A stretch of 64,000 nt of DNA from Flavobacterium rhamnosiphilum (GCF_004349195.1 NZ_SMLG01000003.1:248001-312000); one strand, 5' to 3'; positions 1-9,280 are shown, counted from the first letter of the stretch. Notes: generated by a model not told the origin, from the letters alone. Made by a program: numbers and translations.

Positions 1-574
1 AATGCACACCAGATTCAACCAATTCAGGATAATTAGGCGAGGTAAATGCTTTGAAATGTTCGGCATTTATCTTTGTGGTTCTGTTGCCTCGATATAATTT
101 GTATTCAAAATAAAGACACACTTCACTGATAACAGGTTCATCATTGTTTCGTAAAGACGCAATTTGAATAGCGGTAATCAGATTCTCTTTGGCATCCGTG
201 CGTAAATCTCCAATGGGCAATTGGGAACCCGTAAAAACGACTGGTTTTGACAAATTTTCGAGCATAAAACTCAATGCCGATGCCGAATAAGACATGGTAT
301 CCGATCCATGAAGCACCACAAATCCATCAAAAGAAGCGTAGTTATCGGCAATAATCGTCGCAATTTTAGCCCATTTTTCAGGATTCATATTCGAGGAATC
401 AATTGGATTTTCGAAAGAAATAGTTTCTATTTCACAATCCAATTGTTTCAATTCGGGGATTCGCTGCAATAATTTGCTAAAATTGAAAGCCTTGAGCGCA
501 CCCGTTTCAAAATCTTTCCTCATACCGATGGTTCCACCGGTATAGATTAAAAGTATTTTGGCTTTATACAACAT
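1..574 (-). CDS. ansA: Type I L-asparaginase, N-terminal part (cut by window edge)
   Basis: Hydrolyses L-asparagine to aspartate and ammonia. The 191 codons visible start MLYKAKILLIYTGGTIGMRK, with the N-terminal catalytic threonine in the TGGTIG motif (T12). The second family signature HGSDTMSYSASAL follows near residue 110, and a GSQLPIGDLRTD stretch after it. There is no signal peptide, so it is expected in the cytoplasm, as for the type I (AnsA) branch. The ATG overlaps the last 11 bp of the upstream acyltransferase gene, which indicates an operon with that gene and tatD. The C-terminal half lies outside the window. Confidence 0.9.
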   Translation of the reverse strand, partial: MLYKAKILLIYTGGTIGMRKDFETGALKAFNFSKLLQRIPELKQLDCEIETISFENPIDSSNMNPEKWAKIATIIADNYASFDGFVVLHGSDTMSYSASALSFMLENLSKPVVFTGSQLPIGDLRTDAKENLITAIQIASLRNNDEPVISEVCLYFEYKLYRGNRTTKINAEHFKAFTSPNYPELVESGVH

Positions 575-1727
575 CCTGATATTTTAATTTATTCACAACC
601 GGATTGGCATACATTGCCAGAAAACCATCTAAAGCTACCGGATTATCATGATCAATTCGCATTTCCAGTCTGCGTTCAAATAGTGATTTTTCGTTTTCTG
701 TATACAAATGAGAATAGATATTAGTTTTATTAACAATATCATACGCAATAAAATTAGTTGGCCATAACTTATAGTTGCTCAATATTGCATCATCAATTAC
801 TTGTGCCAAAGCTACTATCTGCTTGTTCGAACTGTCATTTTCAGCACTGATTGCATCAATTTCAGTATCCAGCACTTTCCCAACATGAATATGAATTCTT
901 TTCTTTTGTCCCAAAGCACCACTAAGAATGGTCATGAAATCTTCATTCTTTTCTTTAATATAGATTTCATTATTGGCTTCAGCCATCAATTGCGGCATTT
1001 TCAAAGCATCAGTCGGATCGTATTCATAAGAAATAGAAACGGGTACGATTTTGATTTTTTTGAAGTAATCCATCAAATTCTTCTCATCAGAAGCCATTCC
1101 TAACATTTTCAAAACGCCAGGATTTGTCTCGTCATTCCCATCTTTCGTTCTTCCTTCGCGTTGTGCAATCCATACGGAACGGTTTTCATGAAGCAATAAG
1201 TTGCCAATGTATTCCGACAATAATTTTGAACTCTGCAGCATTTCCCTTGGCGTTAAGCCACGTTGCACTAAAAAGTTTCGATTTAATTTAGCCAAGGTAT
1301 TCAAAAATGCTTTTTTGACTAAGTTATCTCCTATAGCTGATGCGGTCATCACTAATCCATGTTCAAATAAAGCAGTGTTCAACAAAGTGGTATCTAAAAG
1401 GATATCGCGATGATTCGAGATAAACAAATAAGAAGTATTAGGCCTTAAGTTTTCAAAACCCGAAGTAGTCAATCCTTCGGAGCTTTTTTCCAACACTCTT
1501 TGAACAGATTGGTAAATAAAATTACATTGAAAATCACGAATGGAATGCGTTTTACGAAGTTGTTCTTTCCAAACTTCGTCAGCGACATCCGGAAAAGTAA
1601 AATTCATCAATGCCTTCATCATCGGATGATTAATCACATTTTTAAGTGCTTCATTTATTTCGGAATCATAAAAAGGCCGAATAGCGTCAAATTTCTGCAT
1701 TTTGGTTCTCAATTTTTGTGTTGGCAA
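564..1727 (-). CDS. PlsC-like glycerolipid acyltransferase
   Basis: A 387-residue protein of the lysophospholipid/glycerol acyltransferase superfamily, which moves acyl chains onto glycerophospholipid intermediates at the inner membrane. The acceptor block reads SNHRDILLD (H106 to D112), so the spacing is HX5D and not the textbook HX4D. The phosphate-binding block REGRTKDGND (E192, G193, R194) and a VPVSISYEYDP block follow in the expected order. It is longer than a plain PlsC (about 240) and has extra N- and C-terminal helical parts. The true substrate is not visible. It is the middle gene of tatD-acyltransferase-ansA. Confidence 0.8.
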   Translation of the reverse strand: MPTQKLRTKMQKFDAIRPFYDSEINEALKNVINHPMMKALMNFTFPDVADEVWKEQLRKTHSIRDFQCNFIYQSVQRVLEKSSEGLTTSGFENLRPNTSYLFISNHRDILLDTTLLNTALFEHGLVMTASAIGDNLVKKAFLNTLAKLNRNFLVQRGLTPREMLQSSKLLSEYIGNLLLHENRSVWIAQREGRTKDGNDETNPGVLKMLGMASDEKNLMDYFKKIKIVPVSISYEYDPTDALKMPQLMAEANNEIYIKEKNEDFMTILSGALGQKKRIHIHVGKVLDTEIDAISAENDSSNKQIVALAQVIDDAILSNYKLWPTNFIAYDIVNKTNIYSHLYTENEKSLFERRLEMRIDHDNPVALDGFLAMYANPVVNKLKYQDVV

Positions 1728-1765
1728 ATGAACAAAAAAAATATCAAATTAAGATGAATTCTGCT

Positions 1766-2545
1766 TTAAATCCCAAAAATAGCTTTAGAATTCTCAGTTG
1801 TTGTTACCGCAATATCTTTTGCCGAAAGGCTATAAATTTGCGCTAACTTATCTACCACGGTAACGATATAACTGCTTTCGTTACGTTTACCCCGAAAAGG
1901 AATCGGTGCTAAATACGGGGAATCTGTTTCTAAAACAATATGTTTCAAATCGATTTGATTCAAAAATTGATCGATTTTTCCATTTTTGAAAGTTACCACT
2001 CCGCCTATTCCAAGCTTCATATTGTACGAAATAGCCTGTAATGCCTGCTCATAAGTCCCTGAAAAGCAATGAAAAATTCCGAATAAATCAGCCGATTTTT
2101 CTTCTTCCAGGATTTCAAAGATTTCATCGAAAGCTTCCCGACAATGAATCACAATGGGTAACTTGTATTGTTTGGCCAATTGAATTTGCCTTTTGAAAGC
2201 GATTTGTTGCTGTGGCAAATGGGTTTTATCCCAATACAAATCGATTCCAATTTCACCAATAGCATAGAATTTTCTTTTAGCCAATTCGTTTCCCACATGT
2301 TGCAATTCTTCAAGATAATTGTCTTTTACATACGTTGGGTGCAACCCCATCATCAAGAAAACATTATTTGGGTAATTTTTCTCCAATTCGTACATCGATT
2401 CCGTGCAAGTAGAGTCGATTGCGGGAATAAAAAAACGCGAAACACCAGCATCAATCGCGCGCTGGATCATTTCGTTTCTATCTTGATCAAATTCCTCTGA
2501 ATATAAATGAGTATGTGTATCGGTGATGATTGTATTTGCTTCCAA
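1766..2545 (-). CDS. tatD: TatD family metal-dependent hydrolase (DNase)
   Basis: 259 residues, the usual length for the family, with a TIM-barrel amidohydrolase-like fold. The metal-binding HxH is in TDTHTHL (H11, H13), and later metal ligands are in GEIGIDLYW, VIHCREAF and FHCFSG; the final aspartate is in LETDSPYLAP. Family members act as 3'-5' exonucleases and in DNA repair or decay. First gene of the minus-strand operon; 38 bp separate it from the acyltransferase. A -7 box (TAATTTTG) lies 19-26 bp before the ATG, so the leader is short. Confidence 0.9.
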   Translation of the reverse strand: MEANTIITDTHTHLYSEEFDQDRNEMIQRAIDAGVSRFFIPAIDSTCTESMYELEKNYPNNVFLMMGLHPTYVKDNYLEELQHVGNELAKRKFYAIGEIGIDLYWDKTHLPQQQIAFKRQIQLAKQYKLPIVIHCREAFDEIFEILEEEKSADLFGIFHCFSGTYEQALQAISYNMKLGIGGVVTFKNGKIDQFLNQIDLKHIVLETDSPYLAPIPFRGKRNESSYIVTVVDKLAQIYSLSAKDIAVTTTENSKAIFGI

Positions 2546-2563
2546 GTGTAAAGTTTAAGGATA

Positions 2564-2571
2564 CAAAATTA
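2564..2571 (-). promoter_or_regulatory. -7 box of the tatD operon
   Basis: Reads TAATTTTG on the minus strand and fits the Bacteroidetes TAnnTTTG consensus. No clear -33 TTTG was found at the usual distance, so the call rests on the -7 box and its position. Confidence 0.45.
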
Positions 2572-2655
2572 CAAGAATTAAAGTTGTCGAAAAAATGGTT
2601 TTAAAAAGATTCGTATAGAAAAATAGATTCATACAATTCCTTCACTAACTCCATG

Positions 2656-2663
2656 TATCTTTG
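2656..2663 (+). promoter_or_regulatory. -7 box of the retropepsin-like gene
   Basis: TATCTTTG, matching TAnnTTTG, 38 bp before the ATG at 2702. The -33 element is weak. Confidence 0.5.
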
Positions 2664-2701
2664 TAAAACAGAAATAAATTACTGAAATAAAGTCAGCATA
2701 A

Positions 2702-3139
2702 ATGAAAAACCTCCATGCTATTCTCAAAAAAGAAAACTACAAAAAAGTAAAATTTAAGATTACCAAAACCCAACACCTTTTGATAAAAGCAAAAATAAAC
2801 GGTGTAATGGGCAGTTTCATTCTCGACACGGGTGCTTCAAATAGCTGTATCGGATTTGAGAGTGTCGATTTGTTTTTATTGGAAGCCAAGAAATCCAAAA
2901 CTAAAGCTTCAGGAGCAGGCGCCACCGGAATGTTTACACAAATTGCCACAAAAAACCAACTGCAACTGGGTTCTTGGAAAGACATCGCTTTTGATATTGT
3001 TATTTTCGACTTATCGCACGTCAATGAGGCTTTACTACAACACAAATCAAAACCCGTTCACGGAATTATTGGCGCCGATATTTTGATAAAAAGCAAAGCC
3101 ATAGTCGATTACGCTAATTATTTCTTATATTTACAGTAA
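2702..3139 (+). CDS. Retropepsin-like aspartyl protease (clan AA) protein
   Basis: 145 residues. The catalytic-type motif is FILDTGASNSCIG (D42-T43-G44-A45), and a downstream hydrophobic-hydrophobic-G element is GIIGADIL near residue 125. These are the two hallmarks of single-domain retropepsin-like proteases, which act as homodimers. No signal peptide or membrane segment is seen. Genes of this type are common in Flavobacteriaceae and their substrates are unknown. The gene stands alone, 27 bp before a lipoprotein gene in the same direction. Confidence 0.75.
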   Translation: MKNLHAILKKENYKKVKFKITKTQHLLIKAKINGVMGSFILDTGASNSCIGFESVDLFLLEAKKSKTKASGAGATGMFTQIATKNQLQLGSWKDIAFDIVIFDLSHVNEALLQHKSKPVHGIIGADILIKSKAIVDYANYFLYLQ

Positions 3140-3166
3140 AAGTCAACCGCTAAACCACAAAGAGAA

Positions 3167-3934
3167 ATGAAAAAAATCTTTAAAAAACTGCTGCCTTTTA
3201 TGGGATTACTTTTATTTTCCTGTTCTCCCGAAAATTTAACCGACGGAAACGAAACAATAACCAATTCAGACTCCAATGATTCAGGTATTTCGAACGCCAA
3301 CAATTCAAGAGTTTCAAACACCAATACTTCAAAAATTTGGAATTTCGATACTTTAACCGAATGGGAAGATGCTACCCAAGTGGGCAATCCAAATTACTGG
3401 ATTGAAAGTGGAAATTTACACATTTTCACCAATCCAAACACCTGGGAAAGATCAAAAGTAAAAACTATTTCAAGTTTTACCGCTGGAACTTATACTTGGA
3501 AAGTCTTTATTCCAGAAATGGGAGTTGGCGACATGGCAAGCATCGGCGCTTTTTTATATAATAACGATACTCATGAATTGGATTTCGAAATTGGTTACGG
3601 AAACCAAGCCATTCGAAACCAACTAGAGGCAGATCCTGATGATCTTATTGCATATATGACTTCACAAGCAAATCCATTTCAATCTTTCAAAAAGAAAATC
3701 AAAAGAGGACAATGGTATACTTTATCTCTGGAATTGACACTAAATTCAAGCCGAAAATATCATGTAAATTGGAAAATCAACGGCGAACTCACGGGAGCTA
3801 CCCAACTTACTTATGGCGATAAAACAAAATTTAAAATCTTTTGCAGTATCGAGAATTTAACATTTATAGGGGATCACATCCCTAATATCCAAAACTACGC
3901 TCTTTTTGATTCTGTAGAATTTAAAAGCAATTAA
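3167..3934 (+). CDS. Lipoprotein with GH16-like jelly-roll domain
   Basis: 255 residues. A lipoprotein signal ends in LLLFSC (C19), followed by a linker rich in Asn and Ser (about residues 20-55). The rest looks like a concanavalin-A-like beta sandwich. The segment YTWKVFIPEMGVGDMASIG followed by HELDFEIGYG is arranged as in glycoside hydrolase family 16, and E137-L-D139-F-E141 fits the E-x-D-x-E active-site pattern of the form without a beta-bulge. This suggests a surface-exposed beta-glucanase or galactanase, or a non-catalytic relative. No PUL genes adjoin it, so the substrate cannot be guessed. Confidence 0.55.
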   Translation: MKKIFKKLLPFMGLLLFSCSPENLTDGNETITNSDSNDSGISNANNSRVSNTNTSKIWNFDTLTEWEDATQVGNPNYWIESGNLHIFTNPNTWERSKVKTISSFTAGTYTWKVFIPEMGVGDMASIGAFLYNNDTHELDFEIGYGNQAIRNQLEADPDDLIAYMTSQANPFQSFKKKIKRGQWYTLSLELTLNSSRKYHVNWKINGELTGATQLTYGDKTKFKIFCSIENLTFIGDHIPNIQNYALFDSVEFKSN

Positions 3935-3978
3935 TTACACTTATTTTACCGCAAAGTTTTCTCAAGGTTCGCAATAAA

Positions 3979-4013
3979 AAAATCTCAAACTCTAATTTAG
4001 AATTTGGGATTTC
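3979..4013. terminator. Bidirectional terminator between convergent genes
   Basis: Arms AAATCTCAAA and TTTGGGATTT (one wobble pair) enclose a 12-bp AT-rich loop, with A and T runs outside. It sits between the plus-strand lipoprotein and the minus-strand R-M operon and can serve both. Confidence 0.55.
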
Positions 4014-4015
4014 TA

Positions 4016-4213
4016 TTAGATTACAATTGTCGCCAAATGTTCAGATTTTGAATTATCATCATAAACATGAATTTCATAACCCTCTTTTAAATTTCTACTC
4101 CACACCAATTCATTTACAGCAATAAAATAGTTGTACCATTTTCTTTCTCCTAAAATTGAAGGATTAAGTCTATTGGCTTTAATTGCATTTAAAATTTTAG
4201 TTTCTATATTCAT
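4016..4213 (-). CDS. Small protein of R-M locus 1, unknown function
   Basis: 65 residues, MNIETKILNAIKANRLNPSI at the start, then a W-Y-N-Y-F segment and a basic, acidic mixed tail. No HTH, metal motif or membrane segment is recognisable. It begins 4 bp after the stop of the PD-(D/E)XK gene and must be the third gene of the operon. It could be a specificity or stability factor for the restriction system, or a passenger. I do not recognise the family. Confidence 0.6.
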   Translation of the reverse strand: MNIETKILNAIKANRLNPSILGERKWYNYFIAVNELVWSRNLKEGYEIHVYDDNSKSEHLATIVI

Positions 4214-4217
4214 AATT

Positions 4218-4826
4218 TTAATTTACAAAATCTAAAAAAAGATGAAAAAGCCTTTTATTATTATGATTAGAAAAATAATTATCAATTGATAATTTGTATA
4301 TAGTTTCATTTCCTCTTTGATCCTTTTGAAGTAACTTATTTATTCCTTCAACACAATTATCAACTGTTCCTTCAAGAATATATCCAACAAGAAATCCTTC
4401 ACATTCGAAATATTTCCCATCCGCTAAAAAATTATCAATACCTGTAGCAATATATCTTCTTTTTAAACCAGAATCATTTACTTTAAGATTTTTTGCTTCA
4501 ACAAAATATTTGTATTCTTCACCTTTCCAAAAAGCAGTGTACCTCATATCAATTCTGGAGAAATTGGCAGCAAAACCTTTAATATAAGTGGCTTCTTTAT
4601 CAAAAAGATAATTTTCAAGATTTGTTGAAATTCCCCAACCTTTCCTTTTGGGATTTTCATCGATGTAATTATGAAGAATAGCAGTTATATCATTTTCATC
4701 AAAATCTAAAAAAATAGATTTTGATGAAATAGAAGTATAATACGCCTCAATAAACAAAGTTGTACACCTACCTTTGAATTTGTCTTGAAACTTTAGAAAT
4801 ATTGAAGTGGTTAAAGTTCCTGCCAT
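4218..4826 (-). CDS. Putative PD-(D/E)XK nuclease of R-M locus 1
   Basis: 202 residues. The segment RIDMRYTAFWKGEEYKYFVEAK gives D93, then E110-A-K112, at the spacing of a PD-(D/E)XK nuclease core, with predicted beta strands on both sides. The gene's ATG overlaps the stop of the 1001-residue methylase by one base, a strong sign of translational coupling. The most economical reading is the restriction subunit of a two-component R-M system. No helicase or translocase domain is present in this or the neighbouring genes. The nuclease assignment rests on motif spacing only. Confidence 0.55.
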   Translation of the reverse strand: MAGTLTTSIFLKFQDKFKGRCTTLFIEAYYTSISSKSIFLDFDENDITAILHNYIDENPKRKGWGISTNLENYLFDKEATYIKGFAANFSRIDMRYTAFWKGEEYKYFVEAKNLKVNDSGLKRRYIATGIDNFLADGKYFECEGFLVGYILEGTVDNCVEGINKLLQKDQRGNETIYKLSIDNYFSNHNNKRLFHLFLDFVN

Positions 4827-7800
4827 TATTCTTTCATATTAAGAATTTCAACTAACAAAGACTTACTATCTTCCATAGCAGTAGTTTGACTCCAAAAACG
4901 CCTTTGATTAGGCTTTATGACATAAACATCATTACCATCAAAATAATTCATTTTTTTTCTAAAATAAAGGCTTGAAGCTTCTTCTTTCCAAAGATTTTGA
5001 TCCAATCTTTTTAATTCACTATAAATATTTTCTTTTGATTCAAAAATTGGTTTTTGTTCGTTTCCAAATGACATTTTAATCAAATACAATGGGCAATTTC
5101 TGTTGATATCAAAAATAGTTGCCGAAGCTTTTAAATCAACATCATCTAGCCAATCATTAAGTTCTTTTGATAATCTATTAGTGTAAATTTCAATTTCATT
5201 AACTGGCAAAACAGCTTTAGATTTCTCTTGTTTCTCGAATAAGTCTAAACTATAATTTAAAGTATCTTGAATAACTATTTGCTCGTCTTTAGTTAATTTA
5301 AGAATATCATTAAAAATGATTTGGTCAATTTCTTTTTCTAAATGAGAAATGTCTTGGGATACTTCGTCTGATTTTTTTATTGAAATTATTTCATCAATTA
5401 TTGAAGCTATTTTCACCAAAATATTTTCGCTCAAATCATTTATGATTGCTGGCAAGAGAACTAATTCATTTAATTTTATTCGCTCACGTTCAATTCCCCA
5501 CGATGAAGAGTAAATGGATAAAAAATAATATGTAAAAACAGAATTAATATAAGCACATAGAACTTTTGATTTTCTAAAATCTCCAGAATTAGCAAATCCA
5601 AAAGCAGAATTTAAAAAATATTCTTCAACATCTATTATTGAAGAACAATATTGCTTGTTTTTTTGTCCTTCTTTAATAATTAAAAAAGGTGCTTTTATAA
5701 ATTTTGAGTCAATTTTCCTAAATAACCTCTCATTATTTATAAGTGCTTTTTCTGAAGTGTAATATCTAGATATTGATTGCGTATGAATTACTTTTTCTGG
5801 TATAAATTCTAACTTTAAACTATCTGCCATTATTCCTGTGGAATAATCCCAAACTTCATTATTCTCTTTTACAAAATTCTTTAATGAAATAAAATTTGAG
5901 TTTAACTTTTCAATCAACTCAAAATCAAAACAACTACCCCACATTGCTATTTTCCAAATCTTTGTGTCTTTCTTTTCACATTCAATTCTTGGCAAATGCT
6001 TTTCATCCGATGCATCAATTACAATCCCTTCTAAAACATCATTTTTAATATACGTTTTAGGTGCGTAATAAGTTATCGTATCTTTTGAGTTTTCAGGTTT
6101 TTCTTTTTGATAAAAAACAATACTTATTGGACCAACCGCTGAGCCAAAAAGTTGTCCCCCAGAAAATTTTGGAGCCTTTCTTAAAATTGAAAAATTATAA
6201 ATTTTTTCTACATAATTACCTTTAAACAACCATTCTCTAAAGTTTTGATACGTCCCTGCTGTATTCGTTAAAACTTTAGTATTAAAAATCAAAGCAATCT
6301 TCCCATTTGGAGCAAATGCTGCGGCTTTATGAAGAAATGGCAAAACCATTTCCTGAGCAAAATTCTCTTTTTTACAATAGTTGGTGATTGTAGGCAATAG
6401 ATTTTTTGTTCCAAAAGGTGGATTTCCTACAATCAAATCAAAATTTTTCAAGATTTCAATTTCTGATAAATCCGAAATAGTATCTCTTTTGAAGAGGTTA
6501 TTTCCTTGCTTTTTTAGTGTTGTATCTTCGGGATCATTAATTAAATAAGGAAATTGAATGGTTTTATTCCACCAACCTGTTTTTGGATTTAAATTTTCTA
6601 ACAAAGCCAAATACAAGCTAAAAGCTGCCACTTTTATAGATTTAGGATCTATTTCAATACCAAAAATATTCTTTTTAAGAATTTCTTCAAGAATTTTAAA
6701 ATCCGTAAGTGGTCTCTTGGTTTGTTTCTCGTATCGTTTTATGAGTTTTTTAAAACTTTGAACCAAAAAAATTCCCGAACCGCAACCTGGATCTAAAGTT
6801 TTTACGTTGTAGTTGGTATCATTCTCTGGTAGCGTTTCTTTCAAAACTAATTCAACTAATGTTGGTGGTGTGTAGAAAGTACCCGTTTCTCTTTTGTCTA
6901 ATTTAGTTAGAAAATTTTCGTAGATTTCACTTAACAATTCTATCCTGATGATGCTAAAGTCAAATAATCGCCAATCAGAAAATAAATCAGTTTGAGAATC
7001 ATCAGAATATCCATTAACAAAGCATTTCTTTATTAATGCTAACTGTTCTTTTGTTATAGAATCTTTCTCATTTTCTTCAAAATTGAATAGACTACCATTA
7101 AAATCATCAGCGAGTTTTTCAAACAAATTGTAGGTTGCCTCTACATCCTCAAGAATGTCAAAATAAGAAATTGCCTTTGGCAAAAAGGACTGATACAAAT
7201 CAGCTGAAGTTGCTTTTCTATCTTCTAAATACAATAAAAACAAAGACCGCATTACTAATTTATGGATAATCAATTTATTAGTAAGTCCTATTTTCTCTAA
7301 CGAATCTGCAACTTTTACAAGACTTTGAATAAGATATTTATCAACTCTGTTTTGTAAATTTATTTTTTTTCTAATTGATATCGCTTCCTCTGATGACCAA
7401 ATAAAACCAGTATCAATAGCCAATCTGGAAAAAACAGTATTTAACGTTTGAAGTTTTGATTTATCGTCTGTCTCTTTACAAGAATAAAGTTCTATTTCTT
7501 GTAATTGATTTTTTAGTTTTAATTTCGTTGTATTCTCTTCTAAAACAAAAGGCTTTTTAGAACAATTGTATATCCTTATTTCGGTTTTAGTATAAACGTA
7601 GAAAAACAATACTTTTTGAAAGTTCCAACATAAATGCTGTATCTCTGCAATTTGTTTTAAACTATCGCTATCAAAAACATCAATCTCTTTTATGAAAAGA
7701 ACAGGTTCACCTGCATTTTCATAAGCTTTAATAATTCCATGTTTTTTTTCATCAAAAAATTCAATATCAATTTCCTTGCAATCTTTTGCAAAGTCATTAA

Positions 7801-7831
7801 AATCGAGTTGTTGAAAAATGGAATTTGACAT
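4826..7831 (-). CDS. N6-adenine DNA methylase, large R-M protein
   Basis: 1001 residues from the ATG at 7831. A longer frame reaches 7879, but the MSNSIFQQLDF start is preferred because the -7 box lies between the two. SAM-binding motif I is LDPGCGSGIFL (about residues 347-353), motif II is FGIEIDP, and the catalytic motif IV is NPPFGTKN (about 470-473), as in gamma-type adenine methylases of the Eco57I/type IIG kind. The N-terminal 300 residues are helical with no visible nuclease core, and about 350 residues after the methylase domain probably include the target recognition domain. The nuclease activity seems to be supplied by the coupled 202-residue protein downstream. Confidence 0.85.
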   Translation of the reverse strand: MSNSIFQQLDFNDFAKDCKEIDIEFFDEKKHGIIKAYENAGEPVLFIKEIDVFDSDSLKQIAEIQHLCWNFQKVLFFYVYTKTEIRIYNCSKKPFVLEENTTKLKLKNQLQEIELYSCKETDDKSKLQTLNTVFSRLAIDTGFIWSSEEAISIRKKINLQNRVDKYLIQSLVKVADSLEKIGLTNKLIIHKLVMRSLFLLYLEDRKATSADLYQSFLPKAISYFDILEDVEATYNLFEKLADDFNGSLFNFEENEKDSITKEQLALIKKCFVNGYSDDSQTDLFSDWRLFDFSIIRIELLSEIYENFLTKLDKRETGTFYTPPTLVELVLKETLPENDTNYNVKTLDPGCGSGIFLVQSFKKLIKRYEKQTKRPLTDFKILEEILKKNIFGIEIDPKSIKVAAFSLYLALLENLNPKTGWWNKTIQFPYLINDPEDTTLKKQGNNLFKRDTISDLSEIEILKNFDLIVGNPPFGTKNLLPTITNYCKKENFAQEMVLPFLHKAAAFAPNGKIALIFNTKVLTNTAGTYQNFREWLFKGNYVEKIYNFSILRKAPKFSGGQLFGSAVGPISIVFYQKEKPENSKDTITYYAPKTYIKNDVLEGIVIDASDEKHLPRIECEKKDTKIWKIAMWGSCFDFELIEKLNSNFISLKNFVKENNEVWDYSTGIMADSLKLEFIPEKVIHTQSISRYYTSEKALINNERLFRKIDSKFIKAPFLIIKEGQKNKQYCSSIIDVEEYFLNSAFGFANSGDFRKSKVLCAYINSVFTYYFLSIYSSSWGIERERIKLNELVLLPAIINDLSENILVKIASIIDEIISIKKSDEVSQDISHLEKEIDQIIFNDILKLTKDEQIVIQDTLNYSLDLFEKQEKSKAVLPVNEIEIYTNRLSKELNDWLDDVDLKASATIFDINRNCPLYLIKMSFGNEQKPIFESKENIYSELKRLDQNLWKEEASSLYFRKKMNYFDGNDVYVIKPNQRRFWSQTTAMEDSKSLLVEILNMKE

Positions 7832-7846
7832 TATTTTGGTTTTAAA

Positions 7847-7854
7847 CAAAAATA
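7847..7854 (-). promoter_or_regulatory. -7 box of R-M locus 1
   Basis: TATTTTTG on the minus strand, matching TAnnTTTG, 16 bp before the chosen ATG. It supports the start at 7831, because the longer reading frame would begin upstream of it. Confidence 0.45.
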
Positions 7855-7869
7855 ATTTAAAATTTAATA

Positions 7870-7887
7870 TTGCGTACATATACGCAA
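7870..7887. promoter_or_regulatory. 18-bp palindrome upstream of R-M locus 1
   Basis: TTGCGTA, 4 bp, TACGCAA: seven paired bases on each side. It covers the region where the -33 element of the R-M promoter should be, which is a typical place for an operator. No controller-protein (C) gene is visible in the operon. Confidence 0.5.
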
Positions 7888-7916
7888 AATATTTTTAACT
7901 TTTATACTAACAAAAA

Positions 7917-7944
7917 AATCCCGTTTGATTTCTCAAACAGGATT
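7917..7944 (-). terminator. Terminator of the odhAB operon
   Basis: A hairpin of 12-nt arms with one C-A mismatch around a 4-nt loop, followed on the minus strand by a T run. It begins 26 bp after the odhB stop codon. Confidence 0.7.
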
Positions 7945-7969
7945 TATAAATATATTGAAATAGAATTAT

Positions 7970-9199
7970 TTACAACTCTAAAGCTTTTTTAGGATTGTTG
8001 TCCATCAATAATTCCATTGGATTTTCTAACGCTTCTTTTACAGCTACCAAGAACCCTACAGACTCACGTCCATCAATAATTCTGTGGTCATAAGAAAGTG
8101 CCACATACATCATTGGGTGAATTTCCACTTTTCCGTTTACGGCAATTGGACGCTCAATAATGTTGTGCATTCCAAGAATTCCAGATTGTGGAGGATTGAT
8201 AATTGGCGTACTCAACATACTTCCAAAAACACCACCATTAGTAATCGTGAACGTTCCACCAGTCATATCATCTACTGTGATTTGTCCGTCACGTGCTTTA
8301 AGAGCCAATCTTTTAATATCAGCTTCTACACCACGGAAAGTCAAATTTTCAGCATTACGAACTACAGGAACCATTAATCCCTTAGGTCCTGAAACCGCAA
8401 TTGAAATATCGCAAAAATCGAAAGCGATCTTATGATCACCATCCATCATTGAGTTTACATCTGGGAATAATTTTAACGCTCTCGTCACTGCTTTAGTAAA
8501 GAAAGACATGTATCCTAAACCAATTCCACCATGTTTTGCTTTGAATGCATCTTTGTATTCATTACGAATCAAGTTGATTGGCGTCATGTTTACCTCGTTG
8601 AAAGTAGTCAACATTGCTGTTTCGTTTTTAGCGGCAACTAATCTTTCAGCCACTTTTCTACGCAACATAGATAATTTAGTACGCTCCGTTCCACGAGATC
8701 CACCTGTAGGAGTTCCCATTGAAGGCACTGCATTTACTGCATCATCTTTAGTGATTCTTCCGTCTTTTCCAGTTCCTGTTATTGAAGCTGGCGCTATATT
8801 TTTTTCGTCTAATATTTTTCTTGCCGCTGGAGAAGGTGTTCCTGAAGCATAAGTCGCAGCTGCTACCGGAGCTGCTTTTGGAGCTTCTGCTTTAGTTTCC
8901 GCTTTTGGAGCTTCAACTGTTTTTGGAGTTTCAGCAACTGCCGCATCACCTGCTGGTTTTGCTGCGCTGGTATCGATTAAACAAACTACCGCTCCTACTG
9001 CTACTGCATCGCCTTCTTCTGCTTTTAAAGTAATAATTCCGCTTGCTTCTGCTGGCAATTCCAATGTTGCTTTATCAGAATCAACCTCAGCAATTGCTTG
9101 GTCTTTCTCTACATAATCTCCGTCTTTTACCAACCAAGTTGCAATTTCAACTTCCTTTATAGATTCCCCTGGTGATGGGACTTTCATTTCTAAAATCAT
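7970..9199 (-). CDS. odhB: 2-oxoglutarate dehydrogenase E2 (dihydrolipoyl succinyltransferase)
   Basis: 409 residues with the full E2 layout. A lipoyl domain covers residues 1-77 with the lipoylated lysine in [10 protein letters not shown]. An Ala/Pro/Lys/Glu-rich hinge follows, then an E3-binding domain near 120-157 ([20 protein letters not shown]), and a C-terminal acyltransferase domain with the catalytic [11 protein letters not shown] (H372, D376). It transfers succinyl groups to CoA in the TCA cycle. It lies 170 bp downstream of the E1 gene, and that spacer holds a hairpin repeat. The E3 gene is not in the window. Confidence 0.97.
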   Translation of the reverse strand: MILEMKVPSPGESIKEVEIATWLVKDGDYVEKDQAIAEVDSDKATLELPAEASGIITLKAEEGDAVAVGAVVCLIDTSAAKPAGDAAVAETPKTVEAPKAETKAEAPKAAPVAAATYASGTPSPAARKILDEKNIAPASITGTGKDGRITKDDAVNAVPSMGTPTGGSRGTERTKLSMLRRKVAERLVAAKNETAMLTTFNEVNMTPINLIRNEYKDAFKAKHGGIGLGYMSFFTKAVTRALKLFPDVNSMMDGDHKIAFDFCDISIAVSGPKGLMVPVVRNAENLTFRGVEADIKRLALKARDGQITVDDMTGGTFTITNGGVFGSMLSTPIINPPQSGILGMHNIIERPIAVNGKVEIHPMMYVALSYDHRIIDGRESVGFLVAVKEALENPMELLMDNNPKKALEL

Positions 9200-9280
9200 C
9201 TCTTATTATTTTAAATTATGAATTTTAAGTTTTAAATTGTTCTAGAACAATCTATGTGTTTATTGTGTGAACTGTTTTTT

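Noticed and set aside
4016..7831. Locus 1 as BREX or DISARM
   Set aside because: The large protein resembles PglX-type methylases in general form, but no BrxC, PglZ, Lon, helicase or phospholipase-D gene is present.
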